DNA of 10,396 nt from SHWC01 sp945902735. GTDB taxonomy: Bacteria > Pseudomonadota > Alphaproteobacteria > UBA828. Where the stretch lies: assembly GCA_945902735.1 (NCBI GenBank), contig CAMDNF010000093.1, positions 1-10,396 of the forward strand, in the 5' to 3' direction. This document shows, piece by piece, positions 1 to 5,806 of the stretch (position 1 is its first letter; the number at the start of each line of letters is the position of its first letter). The notes under the pieces were generated by a model. The model was not told where the DNA came from. It worked only from the letters and a program-made list of their open reading frames with translations, and searched no databases. The position numbers and the translations under genes are program-made.

Positions 1-188
1 GCGCGCCGACCGAACAATATTCCTGGTACATGAAATCGAGCCTGGTGCGGCTCCTGAACCGCGACGTTAATGCGAACTGGCTCGTGCTTCGCATCGATCC
101 CGCCGGCCCGATCCGCGACTATGGCCCGGGCGCCTGCCTCGTGCCGCCGGTGAAGCTGAAAGAGCTAGGCGCACCCGAAATCGACTGA
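1..188 (+). CDS. 3' end of an unrecognised protein-coding gene
   Basis: An open frame enters from the left edge (first full codon at base 3) and stops at TGA 186-188, giving a 61-residue C-terminal tail. The tail includes the segments YMKSSLVRLLNRDV, NWLVLRIDP and YGPGACLVPP and ends in APEID. Codon use is G/C-rich at third positions like the genes to the right, which supports a real gene. I do not recognise the family: there is no cofactor motif, membrane segment or metal-binding cluster in the visible part. The mildly hydrophobic strand-like stretch and Pro/Gly-rich end suggest a globular C-terminus. It lies on the same strand as the toxin-antitoxin pair but 69 bases upstream of it, with a probable separate promoter and operator between them, so it is probably not co-regulated with that pair. 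Confidence 0.6.
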   Translation, partial: APTEQYSWYMKSSLVRLLNRDVNANWLVLRIDPAGPIRDYGPGACLVPPVKLKELGAPEID

Positions 189-206
189 ATTTCGTTGCTA
201 AGACGG

Positions 207-251
207 TTGCATTTGGGGCAAATTTGTCTTAGGTTACATGTAACCTATAGG
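207..251 (+). promoter_or_regulatory. Candidate promoter of the mazE/mazF-like pair
   Basis: Between the upstream stop (188) and the antitoxin start (258) the sequence becomes A/T-rich. Two sigma70-type readings are possible: TTGCAT (207-212) with a poor -10 at 230-235, or TTGTCT (224-229), a 16-base spacer and TATAGG (246-251). In the second reading the 18-bp palindrome (230-247) fills the spacer and overlaps the -10, as expected for an autorepressor site, and transcription would begin at or next to the ATG, giving a nearly leaderless mRNA. Only a weak AGG (249-251) precedes the start, which fits either a poor Shine-Dalgarno or leaderless translation. Assignment of the hexamers is tentative. 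Confidence 0.4.
230..247. promoter_or_regulatory. Perfect 18-bp palindrome, probable autoregulatory operator
   Basis: TAGGTTACATGTAACCTA is identical to its own reverse complement over all 18 bases, with its centre between 238 and 239. It ends ten bases before the antitoxin ATG at 258 and stands out in an otherwise G/C-rich region. Type II antitoxins of the MazE kind commonly dimerise and bind such palindromes to repress their own operon, with the toxin as co-repressor. That role is inferred from position and symmetry. A host transcription-factor site is the alternative. Confidence 0.7.
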
Positions 252-257
252 CGCGAC

Positions 258-482
258 ATGACGACACCAGCCAAGCGAAAGACGACCCGTACCAAGGTTC
301 AGGCGCATCGAAATCGCCTGCGCGCGCTCGGATTACGGCCGATTCAAATCTGGGTGCCGGATACCAGATCCAAGGCGTTCGCGGCGGAAGCACGCCGCCA
401 ATCCCGCGCCATCGCGTTGAGCGAACAAGAGGCCGATGACCAAGCCTTCATCGACAGTGTTTCGGAACTGAAATTCGAATGA
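258..482 (+). CDS. MazE-like antitoxin (DUF3018 family)
   Basis: A 74-residue protein read as the antitoxin of a type II toxin-antitoxin pair; it would bind and neutralise the toxin encoded immediately downstream and repress the operon. The recognisable part is the run from about residue 14: AHRNRLRALGLRPIQIWVPDTRS followed by FAAEARRQSR, closely the pattern of the MazE-like/DUF3018 family (short basic helix, then R-P-[IV]-Q-[IL]-W-V-P-D). The acidic C-terminal tail (EQEADDQAFIDSV) is the kind of flexible segment that wraps the toxin. The N-terminus is rich in Lys/Arg and Thr and may touch DNA. I chose ATG 258 rather than an in-frame alternative start at 195, because the longer form would translate the palindromic operator and adds residues not seen in the family. 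Its stop overlaps the toxin start as ATGA (479-482), indicating translational coupling. Confidence 0.85.
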   Translation: MTTPAKRKTTRTKVQAHRNRLRALGLRPIQIWVPDTRSKAFAAEARRQSRAIALSEQEADDQAFIDSVSELKFE

Positions 483-808
483 AGCGCGGCGACATATGGA
501 GCGCCGCCGGCGGCCCGGACTATGCGGGCAAGCCGCGACCTGTCGTCATCATCCAAGACGATCGATTCGACGACACCAAGTCGATCACGATTTGTGCACT
601 GACCAGCAATCCGACCGATGCGCCGCTGATTCGGCCGGTGATAGAACCCGACGGAACGAACGGCTTGCGGAGCGCCTCGCGCCTGATGGTAGACAAAATC
701 ACGACGCTCCCCCGGGCAAAGTTAGGACGGCGCATCGGTAAGCTCGGCGACGCCGATTTACTGCGCCTGAACCGAGTGATTTTGGTCTTCCTCGGTATTG
801 CCAGCTGA
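479..808 (+). CDS. MazF/PemK-family endoribonuclease toxin
   Basis: A 109-residue protein with the MazF/PemK fold signature. It starts KRGDIW (residues 2-7), continues GKPRPVVIIQDDRFD (17-31), then the strand SITICALTSNP (35-45), and ends with the family-typical SRLMVDKITTLPRAKLG (67-83) and a hydrophobic C-terminal helix. Members are sequence-specific, ribosome-independent mRNA interferases that act in the cytosol. The N-terminal GD-I-W and R-P-V-V blocks (Arg20 region), which shape the RNA-binding pocket, are intact, so the toxin looks functional. Length is normal for the family (about 105-115). The cut sequence cannot be predicted. It follows the antitoxin with a 4-base overlap and shares its operator. 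Its GC content appears a little lower than the flanking genes, compatible with horizontal acquisition. Confidence 0.88.
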   Translation: MKRGDIWSAAGGPDYAGKPRPVVIIQDDRFDDTKSITICALTSNPTDAPLIRPVIEPDGTNGLRSASRLMVDKITTLPRAKLGRRIGKLGDADLLRLNRVILVFLGIAS

Positions 809-917
809 TCCCCTCGCCTTGACGCAAGGGGGCCCCGGAATCCACACTGACGCGAGCATTGTTTTCGCCGCGCGGCGCGGCCGCCAGGCGGCCGCCCGGA
901 TCAAGGATTTGACCAGC
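809..917. other. Intergenic gap between toxin and hyuA with GC-rich inverted repeat
   Basis: 109 bases without a gene. Just after the toxin stop there is a short hairpin CCTTG-ACG-CAAGG (817-829) without a following T-run, so it is not a convincing intrinsic terminator. At 877-895 lies a perfect nine-base inverted repeat GCGGCCGCC-A-GGCGGCCGC, preceded by the palindrome CGCCGCGCGGCG (867-878). Again no T-run follows. TTGACG (819-824) resembles a -35 box but has no reasonable -10 at 16-18 bases. A Shine-Dalgarno AAGGA (903-907) serves hyuA. The promoter of the hydantoinase run, if it lies here, could not be pinned down. Confidence 0.5.
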
Positions 918-2996
918 ATGAAACTCGTCGGCGTCGATGTCGGGGGCACGTTCACCGACCTCATCATCACGGATACCGCGACGCAAATGATCGCGATCCA
1001 CAAAGTGCCCACCACGCCCGATGACCCCTCGGTCGGCGTGACCGATGGCATCGTCGCGCTGTGCAAACGCAATGGCATCGACCCCGGCACGGTCGACCAT
1101 GTATTTCATGGCACCACGATCGCGACCAACGCCGTGCTCGAATATAAGGGCTCGGTCGCCGGCATGATCACGACCGAAGGCTATCGCGACATCATTCATA
1201 TCGGGCGTCATCAGCGGCCCGAGAATTATTCGATCATGCAGGATATTCCCTGGCAGGCGCGGCCCTTGGTGCAGCGCCGCCATCGGCTCACCGTCTCCGA
1301 GCGCCTGACGCCGCCCAAGGGCGAGGTGCTGAAGGTCCTCGATGAAGAGGCCGTGCGCCGCGCCGCGCGCGAACTCAAGGCCGCCGGCGTGCAATCGATC
1401 GCGGTGTGTTTTCTGTTCTCCTATATCGACCCGCGCCACGAAGAACGCGCGCGCGACATTATTTTAGAGGAATTCCCCGAGGCGTTCGTCACCACTTCGG
1501 CCCAGGTCGCGCCGCAATTTCGCGAGTTCGAGCGCTTTACGACCGCCGCGATGAACGCCTTCATCGGGCCCAAGGTGCGCACCTATGTGAATCACTTCGA
1601 GGCGCGCCTAGCCGGCGCCGGCATCAAGGCCGATTTGCATATCATGGCCTCGAATGGCGGCGTCGCGACCGCATCGACCGTGGCCGACGTGCCCGTCGTC
1701 ACCTTGCTCTCAGGGCCAGCGGCCGGCGTGCTGGGTGGCGCGTGGGCGGCGTCGCTCTCCGACCGCCAACGCATCATCACCTTCGATGTCGGCGGCACCA
1801 GCGCCGATATCGGCATCGTGATCGAGGGCCGCACCAGCGAGGCGACCGCGCGCGATACCTGGATCGGCGGCTATCCGGTGCTCGTGCCGATGATCGATAT
1901 CCATACCATCGGCGCGGGCGGCGGCTCGATCGCGCATGTCGATGGCGGCGGCGCGTTTCGCGTCGGGCCGATGAGCGCGGGCTCGCAACCGGGCCCCGCC
2001 TGCTATGCGCGCGGCGGCAATCGGCCGACCGTGACCGACGCCAATCTCGTGCTCGGCCGCCTTGAGAAGGATAATTTTCTCGGCGGCGAAATGACGCTCG
2101 ATGAAGCCGCGGCGCACCGCGTGGTCGCCGAACTCGCCAAACAGGTGAAGCTCGACAAGCTCGAGGCCGCCGAGGGCGTCATCACCATATTGAATTCGAA
2201 CATGGCAAACGCGATCCGCGCCAAGACCGTGCAAAAGGGTCTCGACCCGCGCAATTTCGCGCTCGTCGCTTTTGGTGGCGCGGGGCCTCTGCATGGCGCG
2301 GAAGTTGCCGCCGCGCTCAACATTCCAGAAGTCGTGATCCCGCCGCATCCGGGCATCACCTCGGCCGCCGGACTGCTCACCACCGACATTAAATACGATC
2401 AGATCAAGACCGAGTTTCAGGTCAAGGGCTCGGTCGATCTCGCCAAGGTCTCAGTCGATTTCGCGCAACTCGAAGCGCTGCTCATGAAGCAATTCGCGGC
2501 CGATGGCATTGCGCGGGCCGATGTTACGCTGCAACGCTTCGGCGATCTGCGTTATGTCGGCCAGGGCTATGAGCTGCGCGTGCCCTTCCCGGCCAGCAAG
2601 CTCGATTCTGCCTCGCTCGAGCGAGCCTGGACCGCGTTCCACGATCAACACAAGCAAGAATATGGCCACTTCTTCGTCGATAGCCCGATCGAGATCGTCA
2701 ATATCCGGGTCACCGGCATTGGCGGCATGCCGAAAATTGGCAAGCCCGAGGTCAAGGCCGGAGCTTCGGTCGAGGGCGCCTTGGTCAAACGCGGCCAGAG
2801 CGCGTTTCGTGTGAACGGTCTATTGGGCACCTACGACACGGCCTATTATCGGCGCGAGCTTTTGCCGCTGGAGACGCTGGTCGCCGGCCCCGCGATCATT
2901 CTACAACGCGATACCACGACAGTGGTTCCGCCGGGTTGGAGCGCCGAGGCCGATAAAGGTGGTAATCTCATTTTGCGTGCAGATCGGAGAGTTTAG
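918..2996 (+). CDS. hyuA: Hydantoinase/oxoprolinase subunit A (HyuA family)
   Basis: A 692-residue protein of the HyuA/5-oxoprolinase A family, the ATP-binding subunit that activates the amide of a cyclic substrate (hydantoin, N-methylhydantoin, 5-oxoproline or similar) before hydrolysis by subunit B. The N-terminal ASKHA-type phosphate loop is clear: VGVDVGGTFTD at residues 4-14, with HGTT at 64-67. The second phosphate motif DVGGTSAD starts at Asp290, followed by GAGGGSIAHVD (332-342) and SAGSQPGPACYARGG. The later PPHPGITSAAGLL segment is also characteristic. Length is normal (about 680-700). ATG 918 was chosen because it begins directly at the conserved KLVGVDVGGT block and has AAGGA 10 bases upstream; upstream in-frame codons back to 798 would add an atypical Arg-rich extension. 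Subunit B follows after three bases. The exact substrate cannot be read from sequence; acetone or acetophenone carboxylase subunits are related alternatives, but the 692-residue size and pairing favour hydantoinase. Confidence 0.92.
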   Translation: MKLVGVDVGGTFTDLIITDTATQMIAIHKVPTTPDDPSVGVTDGIVALCKRNGIDPGTVDHVFHGTTIATNAVLEYKGSVAGMITTEGYRDIIHIGRHQRPENYSIMQDIPWQARPLVQRRHRLTVSERLTPPKGEVLKVLDEEAVRRAARELKAAGVQSIAVCFLFSYIDPRHEERARDIILEEFPEAFVTTSAQVAPQFREFERFTTAAMNAFIGPKVRTYVNHFEARLAGAGIKADLHIMASNGGVATASTVADVPVVTLLSGPAAGVLGGAWAASLSDRQRIITFDVGGTSADIGIVIEGRTSEATARDTWIGGYPVLVPMIDIHTIGAGGGSIAHVDGGGAFRVGPMSAGSQPGPACYARGGNRPTVTDANLVLGRLEKDNFLGGEMTLDEAAAHRVVAELAKQVKLDKLEAAEGVITILNSNMANAIRAKTVQKGLDPRNFALVAFGGAGPLHGAEVAAALNIPEVVIPPHPGITSAAGLLTTDIKYDQIKTEFQVKGSVDLAKVSVDFAQLEALLMKQFAADGIARADVTLQRFGDLRYVGQGYELRVPFPASKLDSASLERAWTAFHDQHKQEYGHFFVDSPIEIVNIRVTGIGGMPKIGKPEVKAGASVEGALVKRGQSAFRVNGLLGTYDTAYYRRELLPLETLVAGPAIILQRDTTTVVPPGWSAEADKGGNLILRADRRV

Positions 2997-2999
2997 ATC

Positions 3000-4793
3000 A
3001 TGGCCCAAGCAAAACCCGCGACCCGCCTCGGCTCGACGCCGATCGATCCGGTCACCGCGAGCGTCATTCAAGGCGCGCTTGAAAGCATCGCGGTCGAGAT
3101 GGGCTACAAGCTGATGCGGATGTCCTACTCCAGCATCATTCGCGAGTCGGAGGATTTCGGTGCCGCGTTGGTCGATGCGCGCGTCCGTCAGCTTTGTGAA
3201 TCGCGTCAATCGACGCCGCTGCAATCGGGTCCGATCCCGGGTTACGTCAAAGGCATGAACGGCCTGCTCGCCGAGCGCGCTCAAACGCTCAATCCGGGCG
3301 ACGTAGTCATGCACAACTCGGCCTATCACGGCGCCTCGCATGGGCCCGACGTCGCCTTCATCGTGCCGGTTTTCTTCAAGAGCCGCCTCGTCGGCTATTC
3401 GGTCACCACCGCGCACCATCTGGATATTGGCGCCTCCTCGCCCGGCAGTTGCGGCATCGTCGATTCGCTCGATGCCTATGCCGAAGGCCTGCAATTCAAG
3501 GCGCTCAAGGTCTATGACAAGGGCGTGCTCAACGTGCCGCTTTGGCAAATGGTGCGCGACAATATCCGCGCCTCCGACCTGGTGGTCGGCGACATGGAGG
3601 CGCAAATCGCGGCCGCCCGCATCGGCGCCGATCGCTTCCTCGAATTGATCGAGCGCTATGGGCTGGAGACGGTCGAGGCCGCGGGCGATGCGCTGATGGA
3701 TCATTCCGAACGGCTGATGCGGCAGGCGATCGATGCCCTGCCCGATGGCAGCTATAGCGCGCTCGGTCACGTCGATGGCTTCGAGGACGATCCCGAACGG
3801 CGCGATCTCAAGATCAAGGTCACGGTGAAGATCAAGGGCAGTGACATCACGGTCGACCTAACCGGCACCGACAAGCAGATTGACGATCGCCCGCTCAACA
3901 TGCCGCTCGAAGGCACGGTCGATTGCGCGATCTGGCTCACCGTGCGCTCGATCCTGCTCGACTCGTTCGTGCATGGCCACATCCCGCAAAACAGCGGCCT
4001 GGTGCGCCCGATCACCATCATCGCGCCCAAGGGCACGCTGGTGAATCCGAACTTCCCCGCCCCCACCATCGCGCGCTTTTGTCCCGGCAATATCGTCGCC
4101 GACACGCTGATGCGGGCTCTGGCCGGCGCCGTGCCGCGCCAAGTCTCGGCCGGTGTCGGGAATTTGAAGGTGATCGCCTATAGCGGCCTTCGCGAAGGCG
4201 GCCATTGGGTGCACATGGATATCCATGAAGGCAGCTATGGCGGCCGCTATGGCAAGGACGGCATGGATACCGTCGACACGCTCTATGCCAATACGCGCAA
4301 CAACCCGATCGAAGACATCGAATCGCATTTGCCGCTCCGCGTGCTGCGCTATGAATTGCGTAACGGCCAAGCCGCACCCGGCCAATGGCGCGGCGGCATC
4401 GGCTCGGTGCGCGAGGTCGAGTTCCTCGAGGACGGCAGCTTCTCGATCGAAGGTGATGGCCACATGTTCGCGCCTTGGGGCTTCATGGGCGGCGCCGAAG
4501 GCCAGACCTCGGCGCTGCGCTTCGAGCCCAAAGCCGGCGGCAGCGCCTCGCTACCCTCGATGATGCCGAACAAGCCCGCCAAGGCGGGCGATCGCCTGAT
4601 ACTCACCGGCACCTGCGGCGGCGGCTATGGCGACCCATTCAAGCGGGCGCCGGAGGCCGTGCTCTCCGACGTGCTCGACGGCTTCGTCACGCTGGCATCG
4701 ACCAAGGCCGATTACGGCGTTGCGCTCACGCCAGAGAAAACCATCGATCAAGTGGCAACCACCGCGCTCCGGCGCGACCGTCACACGCCCTAA
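3000..4793 (+). CDS. hyuB: Hydantoinase/oxoprolinase subunit B (HyuB family)
   Basis: A 597-residue partner of the preceding HyuA, forming the ATP-dependent cyclic amide hydrolase. Family features: DPVTASVIQGALESIAVEMG near residues 16-35, the RESEDFGAALVDA block (48-60), PGDVVMHNSAYHGASHGPD (99-117), and TTAHHLDIGASSPGS (136-150), whose His139, His140 and Asp142 are the most conserved polar residues I can see. Near the C-terminus are the APGQWRGGIGSVRE block and CGGGYGDPFKR, typical of the Hydantoinase_B domain end. The usual N-D-P-Y-x-G-G-T-H motif is altered to N-S-A-Y-H-G-A-S-H at 106-114, suggesting a substrate subfamily different from the best known hydantoinases. GGAGA (2986-2990) nine bases before ATG 3000 supports the start. 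The close spacing (three bases after the hyuA TAG) implies one transcript and stoichiometric production. It is slightly longer than many family members (about 520-580). Confidence 0.92.
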   Translation: MAQAKPATRLGSTPIDPVTASVIQGALESIAVEMGYKLMRMSYSSIIRESEDFGAALVDARVRQLCESRQSTPLQSGPIPGYVKGMNGLLAERAQTLNPGDVVMHNSAYHGASHGPDVAFIVPVFFKSRLVGYSVTTAHHLDIGASSPGSCGIVDSLDAYAEGLQFKALKVYDKGVLNVPLWQMVRDNIRASDLVVGDMEAQIAAARIGADRFLELIERYGLETVEAAGDALMDHSERLMRQAIDALPDGSYSALGHVDGFEDDPERRDLKIKVTVKIKGSDITVDLTGTDKQIDDRPLNMPLEGTVDCAIWLTVRSILLDSFVHGHIPQNSGLVRPITIIAPKGTLVNPNFPAPTIARFCPGNIVADTLMRALAGAVPRQVSAGVGNLKVIAYSGLREGGHWVHMDIHEGSYGGRYGKDGMDTVDTLYANTRNNPIEDIESHLPLRVLRYELRNGQAAPGQWRGGIGSVREVEFLEDGSFSIEGDGHMFAPWGFMGGAEGQTSALRFEPKAGGSASLPSMMPNKPAKAGDRLILTGTCGGGYGDPFKRAPEAVLSDVLDGFVTLASTKADYGVALTPEKTIDQVATTALRRDRHTP

Positions 4794-4891
4794 CCCTCTC
4801 CCCGATGGGGAGAGGGGAACGAAAAAAGGTACCGTGTCGCCGTCTTTTCTTCCCTCTCCCCCTCGACGGGGGAGGGTTGGGGTGGGGGTGA
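4794..4891. repeat. Compound hairpin repeat, probably a dispersed intergenic element
   Basis: Starts on the base after the hyuB stop codon. First a perfect 10-bp stem, CCCTCTCCCC-GAT-GGGGAGAGGG (4794-4816). Then an A-rich stretch and a pyrimidine stretch (CTTTTCTTCCC). Then a second stem CTCCCCC-TCGAC-GGGGGAG (4856-4874) followed by TTGGGGTGGGGGTGA. Such CCCTCTCCCC / GGGGAGAGGG / GGGTGGGGGTGA blocks are typical of abundant intergenic repeats in proteobacterial genomes. A related hairpin recurs at 5765-5789. No T-run follows either stem, so classical termination is unlikely, although the first stem could protect the 3' end of hyuAB mRNA or attenuate transcription. Confidence 0.75.
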
Positions 4892-4915
4892 TCCACCAAG
4901 AACCGGTGGGGGTGA
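4881..4915 (+). repeat. Two direct copies of GGTGGGGGTGA
   Basis: The 11-base sequence GGTGGGGGTGA occurs at 4881-4891 and again at 4905-4915, with starts 24 bases apart, between the hairpin repeat and the racemase start. The first copy is the natural end of the hairpin element. The second may be a partial duplication or a simple G-rich tract. No function can be claimed. Confidence 0.5.
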
Positions 4916-4960
4916 CGACGAACGAGATGTTAGAACCGGCCGACCAGAAGGAACGCTGCC

Positions 4961-5731
4961 ATGCGCATCAAAATCATCAATCCCAACACCACCCAGGCGA
5001 TGACCGACACGATCGGCGACTGCGCGCGGAAGTTCGCGCGGCCCGGCACCGAGATCGTCTCGGTCAGCCCGAGCTTCGGTCCCGCCTCGATCGAATCCTT
5101 CGTCGATGAATTCGTTTCGGCCTGCGGCGTGCTCGACGAAATCAAGAAGGGCGATGCGAACGAAAACATCGACGCCTATATCATCGCCTGCTATGGCGAT
5201 CCGGGCCTTCAGGCCGCGCGCGAATTGACCGAGAAGCCGGTCATCGGCATCGCCGAGGCCTCGCTTTACATGGCCTCGATGCTGGCCGCGCGCTTCTCGA
5301 TCGTCACCATCATCCCGCGCGCGCGCACGCTAATGGAAGAAATGGTGCGCGGCTATGGCATGGAGCACCGCGTCATCTCGATCCGCACGCTGCCGCTCTA
5401 CGTGCTCGATGTCGAAAAGGATCCCGAAGGCTCGTTCGACAAAATCCGCGAAGGCGCGCGCCTCGCGGTGAAAGAGGACAACGCCGAAGCGATTTGCCTT
5501 GGTTGCGCTGGCTTCGCCGAATTCGCCCAATCGATCGAGGATGAGCTTGGTGTGCCGGTCTTGGATGGCGTGGTGTGCGCCACCAAGCAAGCCGAGGTGA
5601 TGGTCGAGCTCGGCAAGAGGACGAGCAAGCGCATGACCTACCGCCCGCCCGAGCAAAAAACCTATACCGGCATGTTCGCGCATTTCTCGAGCGACAAGCC
5701 GTCCTCCAAGCGCAAAGCAGCGGCGGAATAA
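4961..5731 (+). CDS. Hydantoin racemase / Asp-Glu racemase family protein
   Basis: A 256-residue cytosolic protein of the aspartate/glutamate/hydantoin racemase superfamily. It begins MRIKIINPNTT, the standard opening of hydantoin racemases. The two catalytic cysteines are visible: Cys77 in IIACYGDPG and Cys182 in ICLGCAGFAEF. These match the two-base mechanism in which one thiol removes the alpha proton and the other returns it, at spacing normal for HyuE-type enzymes. Pro98-region residues (VIGIAEAS) and DGV near 202-204 are also family-typical. The Lys/Arg-rich last 20 residues are probably disordered. ATG 4961 has AGAAGGAA (4946-4953) seven bases upstream, a good Shine-Dalgarno. Next to HyuA/HyuB it would racemise the hydantoin or an N-carbamoyl/amino acid related substrate so that both enantiomers are used. 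Allantoin racemase, maleate isomerase and aspartate racemase are less likely alternatives. Confidence 0.87.
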   Translation: MRIKIINPNTTQAMTDTIGDCARKFARPGTEIVSVSPSFGPASIESFVDEFVSACGVLDEIKKGDANENIDAYIIACYGDPGLQAARELTEKPVIGIAEASLYMASMLAARFSIVTIIPRARTLMEEMVRGYGMEHRVISIRTLPLYVLDVEKDPEGSFDKIREGARLAVKEDNAEAICLGCAGFAEFAQSIEDELGVPVLDGVVCATKQAEVMVELGKRTSKRMTYRPPEQKTYTGMFAHFSSDKPSSKRKAAAE

Positions 5732-5806
5732 CAATAATGCGAATGTGTCGCACTTTGGCCCGTCCACCTCTCCCCTTGAGGGAGAGGTGAACCTCGGCGT
5801 ACTTTC
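5732..5806. repeat. Intergenic hairpin repeat before purB
   Basis: 75-base gap between the racemase and purB. It carries a perfect 10-bp stem CACCTCTCCC-CTTGA-GGGAGAGGTG (5765-5789), related in sequence and shape to the hairpin at 4794-4816, and a shorter inverted repeat TGCGA-ATGTG-TCGCA (5738-5752) in an A/T-richer stretch. The right arm of the large stem contains the only Shine-Dalgarno-like run (GGGAGAGG, 5780-5787), about 19 bases from the purB ATG, which is too far for normal initiation. purB therefore appears to lack a standard ribosome-binding site. No T-run follows, so a terminator is not supported. Confidence 0.7.

Noticed and set aside
195..257. N-terminal extension of the antitoxin
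   Set aside because: It would translate the palindromic operator and starts from a weak codon; the family homology begins after ATG 258.
819..847. Sigma70 promoter for hyuA with TTGACG as -35
   Set aside because: No acceptable -10 hexamer at 16-18 bases spacing; the match may be chance.
699..1439. 246-codon open frame on the - strand
   Set aside because: Antisense to the toxin end and the N-terminal phosphate motif of HyuA; no family features.
2901..3770. 289-codon open frame on the - strand
   Set aside because: Antisense to the N-terminal half of HyuB, which has the conserved HHLDIG region; explained by codon bias.
4794..4816. Intrinsic terminator after hyuB
   Set aside because: Strong stem, but followed by GAACGAAAAAAGG instead of a T-run on the + strand; the sequence matches a repeat element better.
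4627..5109. 160-codon + strand frame spanning the end of hyuB, the repeat and the racemase start
   Set aside because: Overlaps two well-supported genes in another frame and would translate the hairpin repeat.
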